Shown: positions 25,351-34,598 of the stretch, piece after piece
Layout of the letters: every line of letters starts with the position of its first letter
Numbering within the stretch: position 1 is the stretch's first letter
Origin: EB88 sp964245435
GTDB lineage: Bacteria; Acidobacteriota; Terriglobia; Terriglobales; Acidobacteriaceae
Assembly: GCA_964245435.1 (NCBI GenBank)
Contig: CAXTMF010000001.1
Location: 558,001-622,000 of the forward strand
Reading direction: 5' to 3'
DNA length: 64,000 bases
Made by a program: the position numbers and the translations under genes
The notes under the pieces: generated by a model
What the model saw: the letters and a program-made list of their open reading frames with translations, nothing else
Told to the model about the DNA's origin: nothing
Database searches by the model: none

Positions 25351-27915
25351 TCACATCAGACTGATCGCATCCACATCCACTACCAGGTTGCGACGGGGTA
25401 TACCGGCAGCGACCGCAAACGCCAGGGCACCCAGCAGCGCCCGGTGCAGCATTCCCCGACCTTGAGCCTTCACAACCAGGTGAAACCGATAGATCCTCTT
25501 GATCCGGGAGAGTGGGGCTGAAGCCGGACCCAGCATACGGATGCCCTCGAGCGGCGTTTCCCGAAACCAGCCGCCCAGCCGGGCTGCCCAGTCAGCCGCT
25601 TCCTCAAGCCGCTGGCTCTGCACGATGAGGTTTGCGAGCACAGCAAATGGCGGATAGTGCATCAGCCGCCGCATCTTCATCTCACGATCGACAAACGCCT
25701 GGTAATCGTGTCCGGCCGCACAAGCGATGGCGTAATGCTCGGCGTGGTAGGTTTGCACGATCACCTTTCCCGGTAGCGCACCACGGCCGGCCCGGCCTGA
25801 AACCTGGGTAAGCAGCTGAAATACCCGCTCGGCAGCCCGGAAGTCCGGCAGCCCCAATGCGTGATCGCAACCGACCACCCCTACCAGCGTCACGCCATGG
25901 ATGTCGTGGCCTTTGGCGATCATTTGTGTGCCTACAAGCAGGTTGATCTCGCCCGAGTGCAGCCGCTGAAGCATCCGCTCCATGTCAAAGCGTCCCCGTA
26001 CCGTGTCCCGGTCCATGCGGCCGATGCGTGCTCCGGGAAAGAGCTCTCGCAGCCGCTCCTCGCCCTGCTGAGAACCCGCGCCAAGATAGTACAGGTGCTC
26101 GGACTCACAGTGCGGGCAGCGCGACGGCACGCGTGTCCGGTAGCCGCAGTAGTGGCACTCCAGCCGGTCGCCAGCCTCCGCATGTTCATCGCCGCCTTGC
26201 ATACCTGCCTTGTGTAACGTCAGGGCGATAGCGCAGTTCTCGCACTGCAGCTTTTCGCCACAGGCGCGGCACATGGCGACGTAAGAGTAGCCTCGCCGGT
26301 TGAGCAGGATAATCGCCTGTTCGCCGCGATCGAGCGCCGCCCGGGTCTCTTCGAGCAGTTTGCGGGCGAAGATCTGCTCCTGGCCCGTCTCGCGGAACTC
26401 GTCCCGCATGTCCAGCAGCTCCACTTCGGGCAACGGCCGATGATTGACCCGGTCCCGCATCGATAGGAGCTGATATCGACCGCGGCTGGCGTTGTGCCAG
26501 CTCTCCAGCGAGGGCGTCGCCGAACCCAGCACAACGGTCGCTTCCAGCAGCTTGGCGCGCATCACGGCGACGTCGCGGGCATGGTAGCGCGGCATCTCCT
26601 CCTGCTTGTAGCTGCTGTCATGCTCTTCATCGACGATGAGCAAGCCAAGCGCGGCCACCGGGGCGAAAATGGCCGAGCGGGTACCGACGACGATGCGCGC
26701 ATCGCCGCGCCGGATGCGATGCCACTGCTCGGCGCGCTCCTCGGGCGTGAGCTGCGAGTGCAGTAGCGCCACCTCCGCGCCAAAGGCTGCGTGCATCTGC
26801 CCGGCCATCGCCGGCGTCAGCCCAATCTCCGGAACCAGCAGCAGGGCTCCACGGCCCGCGGCAAGCGCCTGCTGCATCGCCCCAAGATACACGGCGGTCT
26901 TGCCGGAGCCGGTGACACCGTGCAGCAGCATTGGCGCAAAAGCGCGCTGTTCCATCGCAGCGCAGATCCCGGCGAGCGCGTCGGTCTGCGCCTTGTTCAG
27001 ACGGTGCTGATGCGCCAGGACCGTCGCGGAGCCTACAGCGGAAACATGGAAGCTGAGCGGCCGCTCCTCCAGCCGAACGAGCCCGCGTCGAACCAGGCTT
27101 CCGAGGCTGGAGTAGCTCGAGCGGCCTGCTTTGCCGGACTGATCTGTTAAGTCCTCATCGCTCGGGCTGCCTTCCTGGTCTCGCGCCAGCAACAGGCGCA
27201 GTTCGGGCAGGGGCAGCGCACCGCCGGCACCGGCCAGCTCCGCGAGGATGTGCTGCTGGTTACCGTTCAACCTGGGCAGGCGAGCACCAGACTCCGGCCG
27301 TGAATGCAAAGCGTCATCGAGAACAGCCCAGCGTACCGTACGGGAGGCATCGCGCGATTCGGCTTCGGTCTCCCGCACAAGCCACTTCTTGCGGATCATG
27401 CCTTCCAGCAGCTCGCGGGTTGCACCCGTCGCTGAACGCAGGCTGCTGAGCCGGGCGGTTTCACCGTTCTCGAGATAGTTGAGTACGCTGTACTCGGCAT
27501 CCTGCTCGGCGGGGGTACGGCGAGAGCGTCGCGAAGATCCCTGCACTGCACCGGCGTGCAGCGCAACTCGTCCAGCTTCGGCGATGCGCAGCAGCACGCG
27601 CCGCCGCACTTCCGCCATCAGCGGCAGCATACTTCTCAGTACTTCGCCCAACGGACAGAGATAGTAGCCGGCGATCCACCGACCTAGCTCCATCAGGTCG
27701 GGCGCAATGACTGTCTCTGTATCGAGCACCGCAAGCAACGGTTTCGCTTCGACCGGCGGGGCTTCGTCATGGACCCGCGTCACGACCCCAGACATCTTCT
27801 CGTTCCGAAATGGGACGAGCACCCGGACGCCGACCTGTGGCGGGTAGTCCGTGCAGATGTAGGTCCACACCCGGTCAAGCGGCACAGGCAGCGCGACATC
27901 GCAGAACAGAGCCAC
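25351..27915 (-). CDS. priA: Primosomal helicase PriA
   Basis: This 854-residue replication-restart helicase rebuilds stalled forks. Seen in order are the N-terminal 3'-DNA-binding domain (ALFCDVALPVPLDRVWTY), Walker A HGVTGSGKT, the DEEH box (LLIVDEEHDSSYKQEE), and two zinc-binding clusters (CRACGEKLQCENC and CHYCGYRTRVPSRCPHC). The helicase C-terminal motifs (GTQMIAKGHD, QVSGRAGRG) follow. The GTG at 27915 gives the normal N-terminus. It lies just beyond the terminator of the protease gene, so priA needs a promoter in about 35 bases or relies on read-through. Confidence 0.93.
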   Translation of the reverse strand: MALFCDVALPVPLDRVWTYICTDYPPQVGVRVLVPFRNEKMSGVVTRVHDEAPPVEAKPLLAVLDTETVIAPDLMELGRWIAGYYLCPLGEVLRSMLPLMAEVRRRVLLRIAEAGRVALHAGAVQGSSRRSRRTPAEQDAEYSVLNYLENGETARLSSLRSATGATRELLEGMIRKKWLVRETEAESRDASRTVRWAVLDDALHSRPESGARLPRLNGNQQHILAELAGAGGALPLPELRLLLARDQEGSPSDEDLTDQSGKAGRSSYSSLGSLVRRGLVRLEERPLSFHVSAVGSATVLAHQHRLNKAQTDALAGICAAMEQRAFAPMLLHGVTGSGKTAVYLGAMQQALAAGRGALLLVPEIGLTPAMAGQMHAAFGAEVALLHSQLTPEERAEQWHRIRRGDARIVVGTRSAIFAPVAALGLLIVDEEHDSSYKQEEMPRYHARDVAVMRAKLLEATVVLGSATPSLESWHNASRGRYQLLSMRDRVNHRPLPEVELLDMRDEFRETGQEQIFARKLLEETRAALDRGEQAIILLNRRGYSYVAMCRACGEKLQCENCAIALTLHKAGMQGGDEHAEAGDRLECHYCGYRTRVPSRCPHCESEHLYYLGAGSQQGEERLRELFPGARIGRMDRDTVRGRFDMERMLQRLHSGEINLLVGTQMIAKGHDIHGVTLVGVVGCDHALGLPDFRAAERVFQLLTQVSGRAGRGALPGKVIVQTYHAEHYAIACAAGHDYQAFVDREMKMRRLMHYPPFAVLANLIVQSQRLEEAADWAARLGGWFRETPLEGIRMLGPASAPLSRIKRIYRFHLVVKAQGRGMLHRALLGALAFAVAAGIPRRNLVVDVDAISLM

Positions 27916-27947
27916 GTTCGCGAGGGTAACAGGTCCGTCCGTAAGCA

Positions 27948-27987
27948 AAATGAGGCCAGGCAAACCCGTATCGGTTTGCCTGGCCTC
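27948..27987 (-). terminator. Strong terminator of the S53 protease gene
   Basis: A perfect 15-bp inverted repeat (GAGGCCAGGCAAACC with its complement) surrounds a six-base loop. On the minus strand it is followed by ATTTTG. It sits 12 bases after the protease stop and 37 bases before the priA start. Confidence 0.85.
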
Positions 27988-27998
27988 TGGCGTTGTTT

Positions 27999-30044
27999 CT
28001 ACTTCACGTTTGCGGTCGCGGTGAAGATATTGCCCATGTCCAGCGATCCCCAACCGGTCACTGGGTCCCAGCCCGTCGCCAGGATCAGCGACGAGTCAGT
28101 CCCGAAGCTGTACAGAGTCACATTGCCCTGCCCATCGGAGTAGTATGCACTGTCAAATGGGATGTGCGGTTGGGACTGAGCGAGCGTCTCGGCCGTGTAG
28201 GTGGTCGTTCCGGAGCTGCTGGTGACGCTGCCAGTCACAAGTCCCGCCTCGATCGGGGGCGCTATGTCGTCCAGAGCAGGCGAGCCGGCTGCTTGCGAGA
28301 GGTACGGAGAAGCTTGCCCCAGCGCAAAGCCGAAGCGCTGATTCAGCAGAGCCCACTCGCCGGAGAAGACCGGGGTAGCCAGACTGGTGCCGCCGACCAG
28401 CTCGAAATACTGAACGCCGCCGATCGTAACCAGGAGCTCCACCGGAGTTTGCGGATCCGCGATCGCCGCGACATCCGGCAGCCCACGACCGCTCAGATTC
28501 AGCCCTCCCTGCCAGGAAGGCGCCGCGAAGATCTTGCTGAGGCCGCCGCCGGAGCCACCCTGGAAACCGATCAGCATCGGCGGATCGAGAACCACCTTCG
28601 TACCACTCTGGGCCACGCTCAGCATCGCCGCGTTGGTACCCCAGCCGGTCTGGAGCAGTCTCCCGTCAAACGGTGATGTAGCCACGCTGGTGCCGCCAAC
28701 AGCTGTAGCGTACGGCGAGTCTGCCGGGCTGCTCACATCCGTCTTGCCATTCTCGGTCGTCGCGTAGTCACCCTCATCGCCGGTCGCGAAGTTGGCAGAG
28801 ATACCCGCGGCCGCCGCCATTTCGCAAAGCTGATCCCAGACCAAAAGCGACTGGGGGTCAGACTCCGATTCCGCGGTACCGTAGCTGTTTGAAATGGTGC
28901 TGGCGACACCGCTCTTGATGGCGTAGAGGAGGCCGCTCTGCAGATCGTCATCCGACGCGCTGGGTGTGGTCACGAGGAGAATGTTTGCACCCGGGGCGAT
29001 CGCGTGCGACCACTCGACATCGAGTGTCGTTTCCTCAGCCCATCCCTGGTTAGTCGCCGTGAAGGGTGAGCTCTGCACGACCTGGAAACTCTGCGAGGTC
29101 ACAGGCGTCAGTCCGTAAACGGCATCGAAGCTTGCCAGATCGTTGGAGATGGTCGGCGAGCCATACGGGTCGACGATAGCGATGGTCTGACCATGGCCCG
29201 TGTAGCCTTGTTGGTAGGCGACATTCAGGCCGTAGAAGCCGTAAATCTGTTGAGGCGAATACCCGCAGGGACTGATGGTTCCGTCCACCGTATTGCTTGC
29301 CGGCGTACCGTAGACAAGGCCGTTATAGCTCGCGGAAGGCAGGGCCGAGCCGCCCGGGTTGGTCGTTGTCAGCTGGATTGTCTGAGGCTGGAAAAAGCAC
29401 TGCCCTGAGAAGATGACCCCCTGCGGGTTTTCTACGCCGGCAGCCCGGACCAAGCCTTTCTGTTTATGGGTCAAAGGATCGATTGGGTGCTGGATGGCAC
29501 TCTTCAGGCCGCTCGATGCGACGCCTGTGACTGCCCGTACCAGGCTCTGAGCGCCATTGCTGAGCGTGGGCGCGACGGTTAGCGCGCTGACTATGCTTCC
29601 ATCCTGCTTGCGGTACTGGTTCACCACGGTGTGGAAGGCAGCCTCGAAATCGGAGGTGAGGCCCTGGAATTTGACCGCGTAGTTGTCTGAATCCGCGGCT
29701 ACAACCGTGAGATGGTGCGCAAGGAGCTCCTGCTTAACTGCTGAGATCTCCGCAGCGGATGGCGCGTACTTCTGCAGATCCTGCGGCTTAAGGAACGAGT
29801 GGAAGGTGGGTGACCCAGGCGTGTACATCGCAGCCACTGCTGCGTCCAGAGCCGGCTTGTTGTGCAGCTGCAGCCATACCGTGCCGCTTACCGGCGTAGA
29901 CGGGCCTTGCTGGCCTAGGCGGGCTGCCGAAGCATCCAGGGCAGGAGCAACCTGCGCTGACGCTGACCCAGCAAAGGGGACGAACAACGCTGCAGCCGCA
30001 ACAGGGCCAAGCAGCGATCGGAAGAAGATTGGGGTGCATTGCAT
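27999..30044 (-). CDS. Secreted S53-family serine-carboxyl protease (kumamolisin type)
   Basis: This 681-residue acid protease precursor has a signal peptide at residues 1-30. A pro-kumamolisin activation domain covers about 48-190 (VSGTVWLQLHNKPALDAAVAAMYTPGSPTFHSFL). The catalytic domain has Glu338 and Asp342 in AEETTLDVEWSHA, oxyanion Asp423 in ATGDEGDYA, and Ser554 in GGTSLATP. The C-terminal ATGWDPVTGWGSLD block is typical of the family's calcium-site region. These enzymes degrade protein outside the cell at low pH, which suits soil Acidobacteriota. AGGAGA lies eight bases before the ATG at 30044. A strong terminator follows the gene. Confidence 0.92.
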   Translation of the reverse strand: MQCTPIFFRSLLGPVAAAALFVPFAGSASAQVAPALDASAARLGQQGPSTPVSGTVWLQLHNKPALDAAVAAMYTPGSPTFHSFLKPQDLQKYAPSAAEISAVKQELLAHHLTVVAADSDNYAVKFQGLTSDFEAAFHTVVNQYRKQDGSIVSALTVAPTLSNGAQSLVRAVTGVASSGLKSAIQHPIDPLTHKQKGLVRAAGVENPQGVIFSGQCFFQPQTIQLTTTNPGGSALPSASYNGLVYGTPASNTVDGTISPCGYSPQQIYGFYGLNVAYQQGYTGHGQTIAIVDPYGSPTISNDLASFDAVYGLTPVTSQSFQVVQSSPFTATNQGWAEETTLDVEWSHAIAPGANILLVTTPSASDDDLQSGLLYAIKSGVASTISNSYGTAESESDPQSLLVWDQLCEMAAAAGISANFATGDEGDYATTENGKTDVSSPADSPYATAVGGTSVATSPFDGRLLQTGWGTNAAMLSVAQSGTKVVLDPPMLIGFQGGSGGGLSKIFAAPSWQGGLNLSGRGLPDVAAIADPQTPVELLVTIGGVQYFELVGGTSLATPVFSGEWALLNQRFGFALGQASPYLSQAAGSPALDDIAPPIEAGLVTGSVTSSSGTTTYTAETLAQSQPHIPFDSAYYSDGQGNVTLYSFGTDSSLILATGWDPVTGWGSLDMGNIFTATANVK

Positions 30045-30300
30045 AGCTGAATCTCCTGAGCGAAACGACCGTTGGTGATGAAAGCGGATGCTGCTCTGGG
30101 GGCAGCTAAGGGGAAATGGGACTGAGCAGAGCAATCGTCGAATCAGGACGGCCTTTCGCCGAGCTGCGGCGACTGCCAAAGGGCAAAAAAGCTGTCCCGC
30201 AGCCACTTTACAGGAGGCAGACGGCCAAATTTCGTTACTGTTCTCACCGGCTTTCATGGGCATATATGGGTCGGAAGAGGTTCCGGCACCGGCCGGACGC

Positions 30301-31122
30301 CTAACTTGCTGACCCTGTCGCGAGCTCGCGCATTGCCAGCTGCAGATCGGCCCAGGCTTCTTTCTTTTGCCGGGGGTCACGCAGCAGGTAGGCCGGGTGG
30401 TACGTCACGATGAGCTTTGTTCCCAGGGCGGGGTGAAGGCGCCCGCGCAGCGCACTGAGCGGGCTCTTCGCGCCAAGCAGGTACGTGGCCGCTGTGGAGC
30501 CTAGCGCGACGATGACGTCAGGCCTCACTACCCCGATCTGCTTCAGCAGAAAGGGTGTGCAGGTGTTCGCCTCAACCGGCTCCGGAACGCGATTACCCGG
30601 CGGACGGCACTTTACGATGTTTGCGATATAGACGTCATCGCGCTTGAGCCCCATGGCTGTGATCATGTTGTTCAGGAGCTGACCGGCCTTGCCGACGAAT
30701 GGCACGCCCTGAGCGTCCTCATCTGCGCCCGGACCTTCGCCCACAAATAAGAGCCTTGCATTCGGGTCACCATCGCCGAAGACGATCGTATGCCGCCCCT
30801 CAAAGGCGAGCGGGCATCGCGTACAGTCGCCGATCTCGGCGCGAATGGCTGAGAGCGCCGCCGCGCGTGCAGCCGGCGCGATGGGCGCAGCGGGCGCGAT
30901 CACGGGAGGGATCAGCGGTTGTGAACGTTTGCGTACGGCGATCTCAGTCTCCTCCGACGGAGCGTGTGGGGCGAATGTCTGGGCAGGCGCGAGGGGGGCG
31001 AGCACGGCTGCCGCACCCTGCGGAGGCTGCCGCCGGTACAGGTCGAAGATCCCTAGGTCACGCAGGTAGCCGATCTGCGAACGCAGTGCCGCGGCAGCTT
31101 CCGGCGGGAGCAAGGGCGGCAT
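30301..31122 (-). CDS. Uracil-DNA glycosylase, family 4 (Fe-S type)
   Basis: This 273-residue repair enzyme removes uracil from DNA. Motifs are GEGPGADEDAQG (catalytic and substrate loop), GKAGQLLNNMI, NIVKCRPPGNR, and HPAYLLR. Four Cys that should hold a 4Fe-4S cluster are visible: two in CTRCPL, one in CRPPGNR and one in CTPFLL. The first 85 residues form a Pro/Ala-rich extension with no recognised fold. The ATG at 31122 lies three bases after the coaBC stop, so the two are co-transcribed. Confidence 0.9.
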   Translation of the reverse strand: MPPLLPPEAAAALRSQIGYLRDLGIFDLYRRQPPQGAAAVLAPLAPAQTFAPHAPSEETEIAVRKRSQPLIPPVIAPAAPIAPAARAAALSAIRAEIGDCTRCPLAFEGRHTIVFGDGDPNARLLFVGEGPGADEDAQGVPFVGKAGQLLNNMITAMGLKRDDVYIANIVKCRPPGNRVPEPVEANTCTPFLLKQIGVVRPDVIVALGSTAATYLLGAKSPLSALRGRLHPALGTKLIVTYHPAYLLRDPRQKKEAWADLQLAMRELATGSAS

Positions 31123-31125
31123 AGG

Positions 31126-32373
31126 CTACCGGCTCGGCGGACTGCTGAGGCCGGTCTCGGAAAGCATCGTCTGCGGACGGCGCAGCTGCAGTATCTCGCC
31201 CAGGATGCGGTCGGCCAGTGCGCGCTTCGGCATCTCGGGGAAGTCGATGGCCGTAGTCGGCGTGAGAAAGGTTGCAGCGTTGTTGTCGGAGTCGAAGCCG
31301 AGACCTTCGCGCGAAACGTCGTTGAGCACGATCGCGTCGGCGCCCTTGCGCACGAGCTTGGCGCGCCCGCTCGCCATGGCGTCCTCGGTTTCGGCGGCGA
31401 AGCCGATGACCAGCATGCCCGGCGCGCGGTGAAGAACGATCTGCCGCAGAATGTCCTCGGTCGGCTCCAGTTCAAGCGAGAGCGGACCGGAACGGCGCAG
31501 TTTCTGCTCGGCAACCGAGCGCGGCCGATAGTCGGCAACCGCAGCCGACATGATGACGATGGAGGCCTCAGCTAGGCGCGCGAAGACAGCGCTGTGCATT
31601 TCGGCGGCGGTCATGACCGGGATACACTCGCAGCCTGCGGGCGCGCGTAGCGAAGTCGGCGCGGAAATGAGAATGACCCGCGCACCGCGTTTCCGGGCTG
31701 CTTCGGCCAATGCGTACCCCATCTTCCCGCTCGAGCGATTGCCGAGAAAGCGCACCGGGTCTACAGCCTCGCGAGTGCCCCCGGCCGTGATCAGCACCGT
31801 TTCTCCGGCCAAGTCCTCACTCTCATGCAGCACGCCAAGAATCGCCTCAACGATCACGGAAGTCGCAGCCAGCCGGCCGCTGCCCTGCATGCCGCAGGCC
31901 AGCGCTCCTGTCTCAGGCGGCACAACCGTTGCGCCACGCTCCACAAGCAAAGCCACATTGGCCTGGGTCGCCGGATGCTCCCACATACGCACGTTCATCG
32001 CTGGAGCGATTATTACGGGCGCAAGCGTCGCCAGATAAAGGGTCGAGAGGAAATCATCGGCACGGCCCTGGGCGAGGCGCGCAAGCGTATCGGCTGAGGC
32101 CGGTGCAATCACGAGCGCATCGGTCGCCTGTGCGAGCTCGATGTGCTCCATAGCCGGGGTCAGCCCGGCAGCTTCGTCTGCGGCCTGCTCGCTCCACATG
32201 GAGGTGATCACGCGGTGTCCGGAGAGCGCGGCAAAGGTGAGAGGCTGCACAAAACGCTGCGCCCCCTCGGTCATGACGACCTGCACATCAAGCGCCTTAG
32301 CCTGCAATGCGCGAAGCAGTTCAGCCGCCTTGTAAGCAGCAATACCGCCCGTGACTCCCAGAGTGATCTTCAT
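31126..32373 (-). CDS. coaBC: Bifunctional CoaBC (phosphopantothenoylcysteine decarboxylase/synthetase)
   Basis: This 415-residue enzyme makes 4'-phosphopantetheine for coenzyme A in two steps. The N-terminal flavoprotein decarboxylase has GVTGGIAAYKAAELLR, EHIELAQATDALVIAPASA (active-site His), APAMNVRMW and the active-site Cys in ACGMQGSGRL. The C-terminal synthetase has ITAGGTREAVDPVRFLGNRSSGKMG and VIGFAAET. The start MKITLGVTGG at 32373 is the family start; the longer frame is not needed. It lies in a run from msbA to the glycosylase gene, 125 bases after rpoZ. Confidence 0.93.
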   Translation of the reverse strand: MKITLGVTGGIAAYKAAELLRALQAKALDVQVVMTEGAQRFVQPLTFAALSGHRVITSMWSEQAADEAAGLTPAMEHIELAQATDALVIAPASADTLARLAQGRADDFLSTLYLATLAPVIIAPAMNVRMWEHPATQANVALLVERGATVVPPETGALACGMQGSGRLAATSVIVEAILGVLHESEDLAGETVLITAGGTREAVDPVRFLGNRSSGKMGYALAEAARKRGARVILISAPTSLRAPAGCECIPVMTAAEMHSAVFARLAEASIVIMSAAVADYRPRSVAEQKLRRSGPLSLELEPTEDILRQIVLHRAPGMLVIGFAAETEDAMASGRAKLVRKGADAIVLNDVSREGLGFDSDNNAATFLTPTTAIDFPEMPKRALADRILGEILQLRRPQTMLSETGLSSPPSR

Positions 32374-32498
32374 GGCCGCAGAACCTCGTCTGCTGCCCAT
32401 TGTATCGAGGAGCAGTCAGATCGGCGGCTGCAGTCACGCTCTGGAAAAGCGGGACCGTTTTCTGCATTGCCTGCTAGCCTTTACAGGCCAGTCTGCGC

Positions 32499-32726
32499 CT
32501 AGGCGAAGCGCGGGATCTCGGGGGCTTCAAAGCCCGGCTTGATCACCGGCGTTTCATGCCGTACGTGCTGTACCAGGCCGGCCATGATCTCGTACTGGGC
32601 GATTTTGGACGCCTTGGACGACGAAGTAGACACCAGCGGACTGGAACCGTTCTGCAGTTGGCGCGCACGGCGTGCTGCCACGATGACGTACCGGAAATTG
32701 CTGTCGAACTCATGCTCAAGCTTCAT
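32499..32726 (-). CDS. rpoZ: RNA polymerase omega subunit
   Basis: This 75-residue subunit begins MKLEHEFDSNFRYVIVAARRARQLQNGS, matching the omega motif in which Arg-rich ARRARQL follows a short helix, then KASKIAQYEIMAGLV. GGGAGG stands eight bases before the ATG at 32726. The start overlaps the gmk stop by four bases (ATGA), the usual gmk-rpoZ arrangement. It helps assemble and stabilise the polymerase. Confidence 0.9.
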   Translation of the reverse strand: MKLEHEFDSNFRYVIVAARRARQLQNGSSPLVSTSSSKASKIAQYEIMAGLVQHVRHETPVIKPGFEAPEIPRFA

Positions 32727-33496
32727 GAACTGCCTCCCAAAAGGTGCTGCTCCTGCTCCTGCGTGTCTTCGTACTTCTCGTCCAGGCCGAAAGCTGCCAG
32801 CACAGGCCGCAGCCGGGAACGTACCCCTGCCTGGCGGCATCCGCTGGCAAGTACCTCCATCCTCGACAGGTCGAGCGGCGCGTTTTCCCGGTCGCTACCC
32901 TCGCGATGAAACCTTTCTACCGCCACAATAGCCGAAAGCTCCTCTACAGCGACATTCAAATCATCATTTAACAAAACGTAAAGATAGCGCCCGTAACGAC
33001 CAATCTCACTGCGAGCCTTGGCAAGCCGGCGCTCGATGACAGCCTCATCCAGGCTGCCTTCCGCGCGACTGCGATTGCGCAGCCGTGCCTGCAGCGTCTC
33101 CGGGTTCGGCGGAAGCACAAAGATGCTGACCGCCTCCGGCATGCGCATCCGCACCTGCTCGGCTCCCTGCACGTCGATATCCAGTAGCAGGTCGCGGCCG
33201 CGTGCAGTCGCGTCGACCAACGACTGCCGGGATGTGCCGTAGTAGTTGCCGAAGACATCGGCATACTCAAGGAATTCGTCTCGCGCGATCATGCGCTGGA
33301 ACTCCGCAACGGAGATGAAGTGGTACTCGCGCCCGCTCTCCTCGGAGCCGCGAGGTGGACGCGTTGTATAGGACACGGAAAACTCCAGGTCCGCAACCAG
33401 CGAACGAATCTGCGCGACCAGCGTCGACTTGCCCGACCCAGATGGCGCCGAAATAATGAAAAGAATGCCCGTCACTCGCCTCCCTTGTCTATGCAT
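32723..33496 (-). CDS. gmk: Guanylate kinase
   Basis: This enzyme of about 257 residues phosphorylates GMP to GDP. Walker A is SAPSGSGKST; GMP binding is in SYTTRPPRGSEESGREYHFIS; the lid region contains RLRNRSRAEGSLDEAVIERRL. It is longer than usual (about 205) because of a C-terminal extension of about 50 charged residues ending TQEQEQHLLGGSS, which overlaps the rpoZ start. The start is ATG at 33496; a GTG seven codons later, close behind GGGAGG, is a good alternative. Confidence 0.92.
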   Translation of the reverse strand: MHRQGRRVTGILFIISAPSGSGKSTLVAQIRSLVADLEFSVSYTTRPPRGSEESGREYHFISVAEFQRMIARDEFLEYADVFGNYYGTSRQSLVDATARGRDLLLDIDVQGAEQVRMRMPEAVSIFVLPPNPETLQARLRNRSRAEGSLDEAVIERRLAKARSEIGRYGRYLYVLLNDDLNVAVEELSAIVAVERFHREGSDRENAPLDLSRMEVLASGCRQAGVRSRLRPVLAAFGLDEKYEDTQEQEQHLLGGSS

Positions 33497-33566
33497 CCTG
33501 GTGACTTAGCGTACTGCGAGCGCTGCGGTCCCCTTTAGGGAAGAACTGCTGCTGGCTCAAGAACGC

Positions 33567-34598
33567 TTACTCGAGATTCTGCACCTGCTCGCGCAGCTTT
33601 TCGATCTCGGCCTTCATAGCCAAACCACATTCCGTGATGCGAGCGCTTCCACCGGTCACCCCGGTCGTCTTCGAAAGCAAAGTATTGGCTTCGCGGTTCA
33701 TCTCCTGCAGGAGAAAGTCAAGCTTCTTGCCTGCTTCCCCGCCTGTGTCGAGCAGCCCATTGAAATGCGCAATATGCGTATGCATGCGCGCGACCTCCTC
33801 CTCCACATCGCCGCGCTCGGCTAGAAGTGCCGCTTCGGCGAGCACGCGGTCGCGATCAAAGGTTCCGCCCACCAGCAGGTCGAGCCGCTCGGCAATCCGA
33901 TTGAAGTGGGCCTGCTGCACAGTGCTCCGCAGGGCGCCCACCTCGTCCACCAGCAAACCCAGCCGATCGAGCCCGAGGCGCAGCGTCGCACCCAGGGACT
34001 GGCCTTCGTGTTCGCGCATCGTCCTGAGTGCCGCAAGCGCTTCAGCCAGTAGTGCGGGCACCTCGCGCGCAAGCAGCGTTTCCAGGTCCGCCTGCTCTTC
34101 GGCCAGCAGTTCTTCCCGGGTATCCGGACCAGCGACAAGCATTCCGGGCAGCTGCGCGACCAGGTTCAGGTCCAGCTTCGATGGGAGCCCGAGCTCAGCC
34201 GCAGCGACGTTGAAGTTCTCCGCATATGTGCGTAGCGCGCCCATATCGAAACGGGTGGCAACGGCGCGGCGTTCACCAGCCTCCCGCCGCGGACGGTCCA
34301 GGGTCAGCGTGCACTCCACATGGCCGCGAGCAATCGCATGCTTGATCTCGCTCCGGATCGCAGTCTCGAGCGCTTCGGCGCCGGCCGGCAACCGGAGCTG
34401 CAGATCCAGAAAGCGATGATTGATGCTCTTGAGCGTCAGCGTGAGCGCCGGGGCGTCGCCGGCGCGGGCGGACACGCGTGCATACCCGGTCATGGAAGCG
34501 ATTGGAGCTTTCTCCGTCGTCGACGCTTGCTGCACCTCGGCGGCCGCGCTCTCCGCCCCATGTGTACCGGTCTGCCCTTCCCATCGACTTGCCTTCAC
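33567..34598 (-). CDS. yicC: YicC-family endoribonuclease
   Basis: This 343-residue protein has the YicC N-terminal domain (SMTGYARVSARAG, LKSINHRFLDLQLRLP) and the C-terminal DUF1732-type domain (RMHTHIAHFNGLLDTGGEAGKKLDFLLQEMNREANTLLSKT). YicC proteins are metal-dependent RNases. The residues before SMTGYAR (about 34) are an extra leader. The GTG start at 34598 overlaps the msbA stop and has GAGGAGG upstream. The yicC-gmk-rpoZ order is conserved in many bacteria. Confidence 0.9.
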   Translation of the reverse strand: MKASRWEGQTGTHGAESAAAEVQQASTTEKAPIASMTGYARVSARAGDAPALTLTLKSINHRFLDLQLRLPAGAEALETAIRSEIKHAIARGHVECTLTLDRPRREAGERRAVATRFDMGALRTYAENFNVAAAELGLPSKLDLNLVAQLPGMLVAGPDTREELLAEEQADLETLLAREVPALLAEALAALRTMREHEGQSLGATLRLGLDRLGLLVDEVGALRSTVQQAHFNRIAERLDLLVGGTFDRDRVLAEAALLAERGDVEEEVARMHTHIAHFNGLLDTGGEAGKKLDFLLQEMNREANTLLSKTTGVTGGSARITECGLAMKAEIEKLREQVQNLE

